From Bin87 sp965222895 (GTDB lineage Bacteria > Chloroflexota > Dehalococcoidia > Lucifugimonadales > UBA3495): DNA of 64,000 bases. The notes beneath the pieces were generated by a model that was not told where the DNA came from, did no database searches, and saw only the letters and a program-made list of their open reading frames with translations. Below are positions 42,073 to 51,349 of the stretch, in pieces (positions within the stretch are counted from its first letter, which is position 1; each line of letters opens with the position of its first letter). Location of the stretch: contig CBDCVB010000002.1 of the NCBI GenBank assembly GCA_965222895.1, positions 1,178,001 through 1,242,000 of the forward strand. The letters run 5' to 3'. The translations under genes and the position numbers were made by a program.

Positions 42073-43431
42073 TTACAAAGCCTCGTCAATGCCCTCCGTA
42101 AGATCGCCCACTTGTATCGAGGCCGCTTCGCCCATTGCTTCCTCGATAGTATCGGCGTCAATGGAAGTTACGCCCTTATCCGCTGCGTGCAGCACAGCAA
42201 GAGCGGCGTTTGCCAGTAGATCGCGCGGATGTTGGCTCTTGCCAACCAGCGCGCTCATCCCAGCTTCGGTGAATGGAGCGATCGTCCCGTTCTCATCTTT
42301 ATTGATGCGGAAATAGTCCAGATGCGCGATGATGATTTCGCGAGCCTGGTCCTGTGTGGGCAGAGGCAACTCCACAGACGTAGGAGCATCGGGGTCTAGA
42401 CGACTTACACCTGCTAGACCTGATTCCCGCCACGGCTGCGAAAGGGCGAAAGCCGACGATTGGTGAGTAGTTAGCACACAGGAAAAGAAATCGTGTTCCC
42501 CGTTGGCATATGCGGGCCTCACGGTGCACTGTGCCAACTCTTTGGCAAATTCGGTACGATGCCGCCTTGGCATTTGGTCCGTCAAATTTTCAATGTCATC
42601 GACGAACAGATAGCCGCCGGCAAATCCGGCGGAGCGCAAATAACGCACGATGTCGTCGAAGAAGAGTGTGCGAGACATTTCTAAACCTTTAGTGTCGCGT
42701 TGCACGTAGTAAGGACGCAGGAGCCTGTCCCGTCTCAGATCGCGCAGGTAGTCTTCGAAAGTGCCCATAGCCAATGCCCTTGCTGGCCCTCTCTCAACAC
42801 CATCGTTGATCAGTTGATGCTCGACGCTGTTGTCCAAATCAGCAGCTGAAATGCCATTGGCCTGCAGTAGTGCGTCGTTCAGCAAATTGCGCCAGTCGGC
42901 GACGCCGTTTGCGTTGACCACAGCGGCTACCTGGTCATCGGAGAGCATATTGCGACGCAATGCAAATCGCGACACCTTCAGCACATCATTTTGGCACGTG
43001 TCGACGAGTGCTGCCCAAGCAAGTTGCTCAATGTAACGCCGGTCAACTTGGTCTGGAAACGCCACGTAGACTACCAAGGCCGAGAAACGGCCTCCGAACT
43101 CCGTAACTCCCCAATCTGCATTAATGCGCTGCTGGAAAAACCGAAGCAGAGCGGTTTTTCCCATACCACGTCCGCTTTGCGTATCGCCCTTTGCCCAAAG
43201 GGTCGCCATCCTTGCGCGGTTGGCGAAGTCATTCGGACGAATCAAGAGTCGCTCGAATTTTTGAATTTCGGCCTGCACTGGCGCTTCAGCATAGATTCTA
43301 CCATTACGACGGTCATCCTTGTTGTAAGGGTCGACGACGGGCGTGGTTGGAAATGGCAAATCTTTAAACCCCAACAACTCATAAAGTGAGGTAGTTGGAG
43401 CAGCAGGTCGTTGGAGAGGTAGGTTCATCAT
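42073..43431 (-). CDS. P-loop ATPase, third gene of a putative defence operon
   Basis: About 452 residues. Walker A at about 82-93 (GDTQSGRGMGKTALLRFF), Walker B YLFVDDIENL in the middle, then a sensor-like CVLTTHQSSAFA. Proteins of this kind (AAA/STAND-like NTPase) are common in defence and in DNA-handling systems, but I cannot assign a named family. The ATG at 43431 overlaps the upstream stop (TGATG), with GAGG before it; an in-frame extension upstream is spurious. GC is lower than in the housekeeping neighbours. Confidence 0.75.
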   Translation of the reverse strand: MMNLPLQRPAAPTTSLYELLGFKDLPFPTTPVVDPYNKDDRRNGRIYAEAPVQAEIQKFERLLIRPNDFANRARMATLWAKGDTQSGRGMGKTALLRFFQQRINADWGVTEFGGRFSALVVYVAFPDQVDRRYIEQLAWAALVDTCQNDVLKVSRFALRRNMLSDDQVAAVVNANGVADWRNLLNDALLQANGISAADLDNSVEHQLINDGVERGPARALAMGTFEDYLRDLRRDRLLRPYYVQRDTKGLEMSRTLFFDDIVRYLRSAGFAGGYLFVDDIENLTDQMPRRHRTEFAKELAQCTVRPAYANGEHDFFSCVLTTHQSSAFALSQPWRESGLAGVSRLDPDAPTSVELPLPTQDQAREIIIAHLDYFRINKDENGTIAPFTEAGMSALVGKSQHPRDLLANAALAVLHAADKGVTSIDADTIEEAMGEAASIQVGDLTEGIDEAL

Positions 43432-44519
43432 CAGAGCCTCCGGATCAGGTTGTGCAATTGGGTAGCCTGGCGAGTGCGAACCAGGGGGCGACGTTGGCTG
43501 GTTATCCGATCGTAATGCAAGCCTGCTGACAACACGGGCGGCTGCAGGTCGAGCAAGCGATTGAGGCCATCGTCGAAGGCGGCCTCTGGTATCATAAGAT
43601 ACTCGCATACCCAATCACGCAAATCGGGAATATCGTAGTAACCGCCTTCAGGAGACAGACTGGCGAAGGCTTGGTCAAGTGCCACTAGCAGACAGTCTTG
43701 GTGGTTGGGATTAGCCATAGCGGGTTCGCTCAAGTAGATTTTGTACATCGTTTGGTCTGCTAGAGGTATTTGCAAGGGCGTGTACCAGGAATTGGGAGGC
43801 GAATCCGCAACACAAGGGGAGTAGGTTTTTTCAAATTCGCAGATTTGCGCGATAGTCCTTGATTTGTTAAGTAATCGCAAACTGACCAGACGATCGCATA
43901 TGCTCCTGAAGAGGGCTACTCCCATTTTTTGGTTTGGCATTACTTTTTGCTGAATCTTGCTGCGCAATGTGTCTTCTATCTTGCTGGGACTTTGTCCGGT
44001 AAGGCTTTCTGATAGGCCATAAACCACCGACTCAGCGCACTGGCCGAAGGTGGGCTGCAACAACCTTTCCAGATAATCGGGCTCAGCAAGGCCTGCTGAT
44101 GACACGATAGGCTGCCATACAGTACCTTGCCGGAGGTGGGTTTGTACTACAGCGCGCAGGTTGTCGTAAGTTTGCAAATGTACGGAAATCATCAACCGGC
44201 GTAAGTCTTGGTGTTTTTTGTCCGCGAGCAGGGTAAGCGCTTGCTTGCCGGTTTCGGTAAGATCGAAGCGGCTCTGTACTGACTTTGCGAATTGAAAATG
44301 GACCAACTCTTGGCAGATTTTCTCTCCGACGGTTTGGAATGTTCCTTTAGGTTCAGGCAGCATCAGGCGCAAGGCCCTATCATTCACGAATTTCAGCACG
44401 CTGCGTGATATAGCTTCAGTCTGTTGGCCACGGTCTGAATTTGCCGGCATTGCGTTGAGCACTCGAAGACCAATGTAGTGATAACTTACGTCGGTAACGT
44501 TGTAGCTGTTGATGTTCAT
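43431..44519 (-). CDS. Middle protein of the nuclease-ATPase operon
   Basis: 362 residues, soluble, mainly helical. Segments such as FDLTETGKQALTLL and YDIPDLRDWVCEYLMIP look like winged-helix units at both ends. No named family recognised. It sits 2 bases after the nuclease stop and overlaps the ATPase start, so the three proteins are made together, and it may be the adaptor or DNA-binding subunit between nuclease and ATPase (inference). Confidence 0.7.
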   Translation of the reverse strand: MNINSYNVTDVSYHYIGLRVLNAMPANSDRGQQTEAISRSVLKFVNDRALRLMLPEPKGTFQTVGEKICQELVHFQFAKSVQSRFDLTETGKQALTLLADKKHQDLRRLMISVHLQTYDNLRAVVQTHLRQGTVWQPIVSSAGLAEPDYLERLLQPTFGQCAESVVYGLSESLTGQSPSKIEDTLRSKIQQKVMPNQKMGVALFRSICDRLVSLRLLNKSRTIAQICEFEKTYSPCVADSPPNSWYTPLQIPLADQTMYKIYLSEPAMANPNHQDCLLVALDQAFASLSPEGGYYDIPDLRDWVCEYLMIPEAAFDDGLNRLLDLQPPVLSAGLHYDRITSQRRPLVRTRQATQLHNLIRRL

Positions 44520-44521
44520 TG

Positions 44522-45307
44522 TCAGGCACCTCCAGCGGATTTGGCGAGGCGGAATGCGTTGAGGAGGTCTGTGCAGTCGCCATTCGCCTGTCGCAGTTGC
44601 TGGGCCAACGCATCTGTTTGCAGAGGCCCAACAGCCTTGAACAGGAGGCTATCTTCAGAAAGGTAACCGCAACGATTGTCCAGCCAAGTTTCGTCCAGCG
44701 CAACGTAGAGGTTGTTGATCTGGGCGCACAAATCATCAAAGCGGTTTTGAATATCGGGCGCAATTGCCAAGCCTTCATGTAGCTCATATTCCATACGCCT
44801 TGCGTTGTCAATCAGTACCGGGAGGGGCCGGACGTCAGACGCTACTGGATGAATGCCCAGCCCCAAGCAAGCAGCCAAAGCTCTAGGTTCGAACGAATTT
44901 CTGGACATAAAGGCGAGGCAAATGTCCTCCGACGCAAGCGTAGTATTCGCCAATAGATAATCTAGAACCTTGGCGAAGAAAATTACCACATCGTTTTTCC
45001 CCGGCATATCACCGAGGTTCTTTGCTTCCAAGATGGCGGTGGCAGTTGATGACCTAGCGACGATGTCAATTTCGTGATTAACTCCCGATGCGGTATCAAG
45101 GCCGGCTCCAAGCCTCAACTCACGTTGCTCAGAGATGGTCCAACCCTGCAAGTTTTGAGTGCAACTTTCCCGAAAGCGCTGTTCAAACCCTTGGTCCAGC
45201 ACTTGCTCTCGTAAGGCGTGAGGCCACTCCAAACTAACGAACCGGAAGCAGCGTTTGAGGAACTCTAACGTTGATGTTGCCGGTGCGATTTCAGGTCTAA
45301 TGGGCAC
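44522..45307 (-). CDS. PD-(D/E)XK-type nuclease-like protein, first gene of the operon
   Basis: 261 residues with GTG start. A restriction-endonuclease-like core is visible: Glu79-x-Asp81 in GVNHEIDIVARSS and Glu94-x-Lys96 in AILEAKNLGD, with the predicted strand-turn-strand between. The C-terminal 120 residues are helical. It heads a three-gene operon whose -10 box is at 45366-45371. Nuclease plus P-loop ATPase plus helical adaptor is a layout of antiphage systems; no known system matches by memory. Confidence 0.68.
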   Translation of the reverse strand: MPIRPEIAPATSTLEFLKRCFRFVSLEWPHALREQVLDQGFEQRFRESCTQNLQGWTISEQRELRLGAGLDTASGVNHEIDIVARSSTATAILEAKNLGDMPGKNDVVIFFAKVLDYLLANTTLASEDICLAFMSRNSFEPRALAACLGLGIHPVASDVRPLPVLIDNARRMEYELHEGLAIAPDIQNRFDDLCAQINNLYVALDETWLDNRCGYLSEDSLLFKAVGPLQTDALAQQLRQANGDCTDLLNAFRLAKSAGGA

Positions 45308-45365
45308 AGTGAATTACTTGGCCGGCGGGGTGCGTATGCCATGTGACATTGGGGTTCCTGTCAGG

Positions 45366-45371
45366 ATTATA
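45366..45371 (-). promoter_or_regulatory. TATAAT -10 of the nuclease operon
   Basis: TATAAT on the minus strand, 59 bases before the GTG start; the -35 is poor. There is no ribosome site, so the GTG may be preceded by another start. Confidence 0.45.
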
Positions 45372-45388
45372 ACATTGCAACGCGCAGG

Positions 45389-45500
45389 TCAGCTCATTTC
45401 GGAGCCGCCGGAGACGCTGATGGAGAGGCTGGTTATGTAGTCGGATTCGGCGGAGGAAAGGAAGGCGGCGGCGCGGGCGATGTCGTCTCCCTGGGCGTCT
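45389..45500 (-). pseudogene. C-terminal scrap of a short-chain dehydrogenase
   Basis: QGDDIARAAAFLSSAESDYI then TSLSISVSGGSEMS is the end of an SDR oxidoreductase (GxPEDIAxAVxFLASxExxYITG...DGG). The rest of the gene is missing; the scrap lies between the nuclease operon and ispG and marks a past deletion or insertion. Confidence 0.65.
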
Positions 45501-45713
45501 CGACGCGAGCGGCCCAGGGATGGGCGTAGCGTGAGCGGTTCGAGTTTCCTTTTTTGTAGCCAACGATTGTCGGCGCGACAACGACGGGATGTTGCCCCGC
45601 ACTTATCCTGCGCAGTAGCAGCCAAATGCGATAGTCGTGTATCATTGCCGCGTCAGTGCCACTGGCGCAACAACCCACCCCCCCCCAATCACTCTCAAAC
45701 AGCGGCGGTGTTG

Positions 45714-46856
45714 ATGATGACCATGACGAAACGGCGAGTTACCAAACCGGTGTACGTGGGCGGCGTGAAGGTGGGCGGCAACGCCGATGTTACCGTCCAG
45801 TCCATGACCAAAACCGACACGCGCGACGTGAAGGCGACGGTGCGACAAATCCACGAGCTGGAAGAGGTGGGTTGCGAGATTATCCGTTCGGCGGTGCCCG
45901 ATATGGAGGCCGCCAAGGCGATGGCGGAGATCAAAAAGCAGATTCACATTCCGCTCATCGCCGACATCCATTTCCACTATCAGCTGGCCCTGGAGTGCGC
46001 CGCCGGCGGGGTGGACTGTCTGCGGCTCAACCCCGGCAACCTGCGCAACGAAGACCAGGTGCGCGAGGTGGTGCAGTCGGCCAAGCAGCGCAACATCCCC
46101 ATTCGCATCGGCGTCAATTTCGGCAGCCTGCCTCCGGTGGGCGGTATCGGACGCACCCGCGGCTTCTCGCGCCACATGGACTTGGTGAACCGTCTGCCCA
46201 AAGCCGGGGAAGCGCAATCCGGCGACTACAGCGTAGTCGACCACATGGTGGCCACCGCCCTGTGGGAAATCAGCCTGCTGGAGCAACAGGATTTCGACCA
46301 GATCAAGATTTCGATGAAGGCCTTCGACGTGCCAACTACCGTTGAAGCTTACCGCCGCCTGGGTGAGATGGTGCCGTACCCACTGCACCTGGGCATCACC
46401 GAAGCGGGCACCGTGCAGTCCGGCTCCATCCGCACGGCGGTTGGCCTGGGCGTGCTGCTTTACGAGGGCATCGGCGACACCATCCGGGTGTCCCTGAGCG
46501 GCGACAGCGTGGAAGAGGTTACCGCCGGCTACGAGATTCTGAAGTCGCTGAACCTGCGCGACAAGGGCACGACGCTGGTCGCCTGCCCCAGTTGCGGCCG
46601 CGCCGACGTGGACGTGGTGAAGCTGGCCAACGACGTGGACGCCCTGGTCAAGCGCAGCGACAAGAAAATCAAGGTGGCGGTGATGGGCTGTGAAGTCAAC
46701 GGCCCCGGTGAAGCTAAAGACGCCGACGTAGGGATCGCCGCCGGCGCTGGCCGGGCGATCATTTTCCGCAAGGGCGAGAAGGTACGCGTGGTTCCGGAAG
46801 CCGAGATGCTGACCGCTCTGATGGAGGAGATTGAGAATACGCCCACCAACGCCTGA
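45714..46856 (+). CDS. ispG: 4-hydroxy-3-methylbut-2-enyl diphosphate synthase
   Basis: 380 residues, the short two-domain bacterial GcpE. TIM-barrel N-part (NADVTVQSMTKTDTRDVKAT, LRLNPGNLR, IPIRIGVNFGSL) and the C-terminal 4Fe-4S domain with LVACPSCGRADVDV and GCEVNGPGEAKDADVG (three Cys plus Glu). Converts MEcPP to HMBPP in the MEP isoprenoid pathway. Three ATGs at 45714, 45717 and 45723 are possible; none has a strong ribosome site. A toxin-type gene follows 12 bases later. Confidence 0.95.
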   Translation: MMTMTKRRVTKPVYVGGVKVGGNADVTVQSMTKTDTRDVKATVRQIHELEEVGCEIIRSAVPDMEAAKAMAEIKKQIHIPLIADIHFHYQLALECAAGGVDCLRLNPGNLRNEDQVREVVQSAKQRNIPIRIGVNFGSLPPVGGIGRTRGFSRHMDLVNRLPKAGEAQSGDYSVVDHMVATALWEISLLEQQDFDQIKISMKAFDVPTTVEAYRRLGEMVPYPLHLGITEAGTVQSGSIRTAVGLGVLLYEGIGDTIRVSLSGDSVEEVTAGYEILKSLNLRDKGTTLVACPSCGRADVDVVKLANDVDALVKRSDKKIKVAVMGCEVNGPGEAKDADVGIAAGAGRAIIFRKGEKVRVVPEAEMLTALMEEIENTPTNA

Positions 46857-46868
46857 TAAAATCAAGCC

Positions 46869-47171
46869 GTGTACGAGGTTCTGCGAACACCTGAATTCGA
46901 GGAGTGGATGGACACTTTGGAGCCAGTGTCGGTAAATCGCGTTTCCTTGGTGCTCGCGCGCATGGAAGAAGGTAACTGGGGTGATTACAAGCCCTTACCC
47001 GGGGTTACCGGTATTTTTGAGCGGCGCTTGATGGGAAGAGGAGCGGGAATTCGACTATACTTCTGTAGGCAGAGTAGCAATGTTGTGTTGGCGCTAATCG
47101 GCGGTGACAAGGCCAGCCAGCAGCGCGGAGACATCGCCAGGGCCCGACGCCTCCGTGAACATTACATATAA
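46869..47171 (+). CDS. RelE/HigB-type toxin (Gp49-like)
   Basis: 100 residues with GTG start. EVLRTPEFEEWMDTLEP, GDYKPLPGVTGIFERRLMGR and GIRLYFCRQSSNVVLALIGG, ending ARRLREHYI, match the phage-derived Gp49/HigB (PF05973-like) toxins. These cut mRNA at the ribosome or inhibit growth. The partner antitoxin follows 11 bases later. Located directly after ispG. Confidence 0.82.
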   Translation: MYEVLRTPEFEEWMDTLEPVSVNRVSLVLARMEEGNWGDYKPLPGVTGIFERRLMGRGAGIRLYFCRQSSNVVLALIGGDKASQQRGDIARARRLREHYI

Positions 47172-47182
47172 GGAGCGGAGTT

Positions 47183-47386
47183 ATGGCGCTTATCAAAAAC
47201 GATGACGCTACCCGGGCACGGGTACAACGGGATCCTGAGTTCGCCAGGCTGTGGCACGAAACAGCGATCGATCTGCTGGACGGCAACGACGAAGACCTCC
47301 GCATTGCCCTGCGGATATTGCGCGACCACTTTGGCCTGACCGATGCTGACATCGACGAATTGAAACGGAATAAAGCCACTGCATGA
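47183..47386 (+). CDS. Antitoxin partner of the RelE-type toxin
   Basis: 67 residues, MALIKNDDATRARVQRDPEF; the C-terminal half is a helix-rich LRIALRILRDHFGLTDADID. It is the usual size and position for the antidote in this toxin-first arrangement. GGAG precedes ATG 47183. Its stop overlaps the ATG of the next enzyme gene (ATGA), linking the module to it in translation. Confidence 0.72.
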   Translation: MALIKNDDATRARVQRDPEFARLWHETAIDLLDGNDEDLRIALRILRDHFGLTDADIDELKRNKATA

Positions 47387-48606
47387 CTACCGCCATCGCT
47401 CCTTTCGACGTAACCGCCCTGGAAGATGCCGGAATCCCCACGCTGCCCGCGGAACGGGAGGCACTGCGCGGCCATTTGCTGGAGGCCATTGCCCGCATCC
47501 GGCCCATCCTGGAAGCCGATGCTGAGGCCAGCGACGCCGGCGGGACCCTGGCCTGGCCATCGGTCGTGGCGCTGTATCAGGAGGGTCTGCTGTCGCTGAA
47601 GGCGCCGCTGGAACTGGGCGGCCCGGAGGTTGACCCGCTGCTCTACCTCGAACTCATCGACGAGATTAGCTACATCAACCCTTCAGCCGGTTGGTGCACC
47701 TTCATCAACAGCACCAGCACCGCATGGAAGGGCGCGTTTCTGCCGGACACCGCCGTCGACCAGATTTTCGCCGACGGACGAATGCCCATCACCTCCGGCT
47801 CGATCATCCCCCGGGGTTTGGCCACCCCCGTCGAAGGCGGTTGGCGTGTCAGCGGACGGTGGCCCTTCGCCAGCGGTTCGGGTCATTCATCCTGGATGTC
47901 GGCCGGCTTTCGCATAGTGCGCGACGGCGCGCCCGGCTCGGAGCACATGGTGATGGCAGTGCGTATCGATGACGTGCAGTTTATCGACAACTGGCAGGTG
48001 ATGGGACTGAAAGGCACGGGCAGTCGGGATTTTGTGCTGAACGACCACTTTTTGCCGGAGGACTTCGCCTTCAATCTGCTCAGCGCCGACCCGCGGCGTG
48101 GTGGGGCGCTGTTCTGGCTGGGCCGGCCTGGCTTCGTGACGACCGACCACGCCGCCTTCGCCCTGGGTGTCGCCCGGCGTGCGCTGGACGAGATTGCGCT
48201 GCAGGCGGGTTCTTACCAACGCGGCTACCTGACCGACCCCATCGCCCATCGCGGCGCGTTGCAACACGACCTCGGCAAATGCGACCAGCAACTGCGGGCG
48301 GCGCGGGCGCTGTGTCGCGAATCTCTCGAAGACGCCTGGGAGTTCTGCCAGCATCAGGAACGCCCGGACCTGGAACGCCAACTGCGGCTGCGCGGGGCCT
48401 GCGCCTACGCTACCGACGTGGCCTGCCAGGTGGCGACGACGGCGTTTCGCTACGGCGGAGGCAACGCCATCTACAACGACCGGGTGTTGCAACGGTGTAT
48501 GAGGGACGTGAACGCCGCGGCCCAGCACTTCATGGTCAACACCAGCGCCTACGACAACCTGGGGCAGTTCCGGCTGGGCATGCCGAATGTAAACCCGATG
48601 TGGTAG
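47383..48606 (+). CDS. Acyl-CoA dehydrogenase-fold flavin enzyme
   Basis: 407 residues. Helical N-domain (EGLLSLKAPLELGGPEVDPL), middle beta-domain with GGWRVSGRWPFASGSGHSSW and MGLKGTGSRDFVLND, and C-terminal helical bundle (FRYGGGNAIYNDRVLQRCMR). This is the pattern of group D flavin-dependent monooxygenases (HsaA/HpaB-like) as well as acyl-CoA dehydrogenases; the usual catalytic Glu is not obvious. Probable role: hydroxylation or oxidation in aromatic or organosulfur breakdown. ATG overlaps the antitoxin stop. Confidence 0.78.
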   Translation: MTTAIAPFDVTALEDAGIPTLPAEREALRGHLLEAIARIRPILEADAEASDAGGTLAWPSVVALYQEGLLSLKAPLELGGPEVDPLLYLELIDEISYINPSAGWCTFINSTSTAWKGAFLPDTAVDQIFADGRMPITSGSIIPRGLATPVEGGWRVSGRWPFASGSGHSSWMSAGFRIVRDGAPGSEHMVMAVRIDDVQFIDNWQVMGLKGTGSRDFVLNDHFLPEDFAFNLLSADPRRGGALFWLGRPGFVTTDHAAFALGVARRALDEIALQAGSYQRGYLTDPIAHRGALQHDLGKCDQQLRAARALCRESLEDAWEFCQHQERPDLERQLRLRGACAYATDVACQVATTAFRYGGGNAIYNDRVLQRCMRDVNAAAQHFMVNTSAYDNLGQFRLGMPNVNPMW

Positions 48607-48624
48607 TGAACAGGGTGGTAAATT

Positions 48625-49587
48625 ATGCCTGTCAACAGTAACAAACCCAAACGCTGGAAAAATGACATCGCTCGTTCAGTGGATATGTACAACGATTGGT
48701 TCATCCGATTTGCGCCTGAGACTTACCGCACAACTCGAGTGCAAACTACAGAAGACGTAAGAACGACGTTGAGCCAGACCAGTAACCTGACTGATATAAG
48801 CGTAGATTTGCTAAAAGATAGCCCTACTGTACTGCCGACATTGCGAATGTGTACTTGCCCGCCACTTGCAACAGATAGATTAATTGGGCTTGCCCGCGTT
48901 CGTCCTAACTTGGTCAAGGTTATGGAAAAGCAGGGTGAATTGCCGTCGAGGATGTCCAGCCAAGATTTGGACAGCAACCTCCTGAAAATCGGAGAAACCA
49001 TCAAGAAAATGGCAGACCCCGATGTATTCGTTTGGTTGGAACGCCAGGATAATCCAACGGATCTAGAGCTGTACCGGGCGGCGACAATTGTGGCTGACCG
49101 TCTATGTGGCGCCGTTGCTAATCCAATCATTCGTAACGCACAAGAGCGTCGCCAACTTGATGCGATCCGAACTTGGTTGACCAACAGAGGTTACCGGGAA
49201 TTGGCGGCAGGCGAAGGTACAAGATATGATACGATGCAGCCAGGGACTTTCGCTTTTCGTCTAAATATGCCGGCAAAACAGCCCGGTATAGATAGAGATG
49301 TGAATATCCCTGTTGACGCTGTTATCATGCCGCAGAACCAAGGCAGAAGAAGACTGCCGTTGCTCGTTGAAGCTAAGTCAGCAGGCGACTTCGCCAACGT
49401 AAATAAGCGTCGCAAAGAAGAGGCAACCAAGGTGAACCAGTTACGTAATACCTACGGAAGCAGAGTGCAATTTATACTCTTCCTGTGCGGGTATTTCGAC
49501 AGTGGGTATCTCGGTTACGAAGCGGCGGAAGGAATCGATTGGGTGTGGGAGCACCGCATTGACGATTTCGCTAAGTTTCGGTTGTAG
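48625..49587 (+). CDS. XamI-family type II restriction endonuclease
   Basis: 320 residues. N-terminal helical part; C-terminal PD-(D/E)XK core with DRDVNIPVDAVIMPQNQ and LPLLVEAKSAGDFANVNKRR, the pattern I remember for XamI (a SalI isoschizomer, GTCGAC). Partner methyltransferase starts 3 bases after the stop. GC is visibly lower than in flanking genes, a sign of transfer. The cleavage site is inferred from the family only. Confidence 0.82.
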   Translation: MPVNSNKPKRWKNDIARSVDMYNDWFIRFAPETYRTTRVQTTEDVRTTLSQTSNLTDISVDLLKDSPTVLPTLRMCTCPPLATDRLIGLARVRPNLVKVMEKQGELPSRMSSQDLDSNLLKIGETIKKMADPDVFVWLERQDNPTDLELYRAATIVADRLCGAVANPIIRNAQERRQLDAIRTWLTNRGYRELAAGEGTRYDTMQPGTFAFRLNMPAKQPGIDRDVNIPVDAVIMPQNQGRRRLPLLVEAKSAGDFANVNKRRKEEATKVNQLRNTYGSRVQFILFLCGYFDSGYLGYEAAEGIDWVWEHRIDDFAKFRL

Positions 49588-49590
49588 AAA

Positions 49591-51210
49591 ATGATAGATG
49601 GATTACCTGAAATGGAAGAGTCCCGCTTGGGGATTCAGACTCAGCTGGACTCCGCCAAAACTCCGGCGGAACGGAATCGCATGGGCCAATTCGCAACGCC
49701 AACCGCGCTTGCCACTGAGATACTCGGATATGCAAATGTCCAGTTGGGAAAGCGCTCTCAAGTTAGATTCTTAGACCCGGCCATAGGAACCGGCGCTTTC
49801 TACTCCGCACTGTTGACTACGTTTCCGAAAATCCGTATCAAGCGCGCTGTTGGTTATGAAATCGACGCTCACTACGGCACACCCGCTGCGGAGTTGTGGC
49901 GAGAATCTGGCTTGGACGTTCGTGTTGAAGACTTTACGCGGGCTGACCCACCGGCAGAGTCCGAGAAATTCAACCTTCTAATCTGCAATCCGCCTTATGT
50001 CAGACATCACCACATGGATGGCTCAGAAAAGCGGCGAATGAAAGTTCGGGCCAAAAACGCCTGTAAAGTAGAAATCAACGGACTGGCCGGGTTATATTGC
50101 TATTTCATTGGGCTGTGCCATACGTGGATGGCAGACGGCGCATTGGCAGGATGGCTGATTCCAAGCGAGTTTATGGATGTTAACTATGGTGTTGCGGTGA
50201 AGAGCTATCTCCTCGACGAAGTTACCCTGCTCCACATTCATCGATTTGACCCAAATGATGTGCAGTTCAATGACGCGCTGGTATCGTCGGCTGTTGTCTG
50301 GTTCCGCAAAGAAAAACCGCCTGCCAATCACAGCGTGAGATTTACCTATGGCGGGTCGCTGCAACAAACAAAACTTGACCGCCATGTGCCGGTGGAAACA
50401 CTTCGCCAATCACCAAAATGGACACTGTATCCAACAAAGGAAAACCACGAACGTACTACTGCCCCTGTTCTAAAGGATTTCTTCCAAATTAAACGCGGCA
50501 TAGCGACCGGCAATAACCGTTTTTTTATCCTATCGGAGGAGGAAATTAGGCAACGTGGCTTGCCAATGGCAGCGTTCCGTCCAATATTGCCCAGCCCGCG
50601 CTATTTGCCGGAATGCGAGGTGATGGCGGACAATCTGGGAAACCCTCTTTTGGAGCGACGCTCGTTCTTGCTCGATTGTCAGATGACGGAAAGCGATATT
50701 GAGCGGCAGTACCCGGCACTGTGGGCCTATCTCGAAGAAGGAAGATTGCAGGGCATAGACCAACGGTATCTTTGCCGACACCGAACGATTTGGTACACTC
50801 AGGAAAAGCGCGCCCCGGCTCCGTTCCTCTGCACCTATCTTGGTCGAGGTGATCGGGAAAATGGTCCCCCATTCCGATTTATCCTTAATCATTCACAAGC
50901 AACGGCTCCTAATGTGTATCTAATGTTGTACCCCAAAAATCCCCTCGCCCGAGCTTTACAGGAAAACCCGGCTCTGAAACGTCAGGTTTGGGAGATCTTG
51001 AACCGGATATGCCCACAAACTATGCTCGACGAGGGCAGAGTATATGGCGGTGGGCTATACAAGCTGGAACCAAAGGAACTTGGCAATGTTCCAGAACCGG
51101 CGCTTGCAGATTTACTGCTAGAATGGTTGAACCCTCTCCGACATCATGAAGACTCCTTGTCGAATCAAGGGAAGGACCATCCCAATTCCCTTCAATTCCG
51201 GATGCTGTAA
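49591..51210 (+). CDS. N6-adenine DNA methyltransferase of the XamI-like system
   Basis: 539 residues. Motif X/I region: QFATPTALATEIL then DPAIGTGAF (62-70, SAM binding), and motif IV NPPYV (133-137), the catalytic loop of gamma-class adenine methyltransferases. The C-terminal half is the target-recognition region. It protects host DNA from the endonuclease upstream. The stop overlaps an ATG (TAATG) that begins a dead copy of the proS start. Confidence 0.88.
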   Translation: MIDGLPEMEESRLGIQTQLDSAKTPAERNRMGQFATPTALATEILGYANVQLGKRSQVRFLDPAIGTGAFYSALLTTFPKIRIKRAVGYEIDAHYGTPAAELWRESGLDVRVEDFTRADPPAESEKFNLLICNPPYVRHHHMDGSEKRRMKVRAKNACKVEINGLAGLYCYFIGLCHTWMADGALAGWLIPSEFMDVNYGVAVKSYLLDEVTLLHIHRFDPNDVQFNDALVSSAVVWFRKEKPPANHSVRFTYGGSLQQTKLDRHVPVETLRQSPKWTLYPTKENHERTTAPVLKDFFQIKRGIATGNNRFFILSEEEIRQRGLPMAAFRPILPSPRYLPECEVMADNLGNPLLERRSFLLDCQMTESDIERQYPALWAYLEEGRLQGIDQRYLCRHRTIWYTQEKRAPAPFLCTYLGRGDRENGPPFRFILNHSQATAPNVYLMLYPKNPLARALQENPALKRQVWEILNRICPQTMLDEGRVYGGGLYKLEPKELGNVPEPALADLLLEWLNPLRHHEDSLSNQGKDHPNSLQFRML

Positions 51211-51290
51211 TGCGCATCTCCAAACTGGTAACTTGAACTCTACGGGCCGGCCTGATTCAGCAGGTGGCTTCCGGCGTCAATGCTCGCCAA
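51209..51290 (+). pseudogene. Decayed partial copy of the proS 5' end
   Basis: ATGCGCATCTCCAAACTGGT begins as in proS (52052), with a TGA at codon 9 and an internal deletion of 48 bases; then GGGCCGGCCTGATTCAGCAG GTGGCTTCCGGCGTCAATGC follows proS codons 27-42 with silent and missense changes. The TAATG junction before it is the same as that before the real proS. Confidence 0.8.
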
Positions 51291-51349
51291 CCTATGATTG
51301 CAAAACCGTCATGCTACAATACAGCCACGTTGCAGCCGGAGGTGGCACG

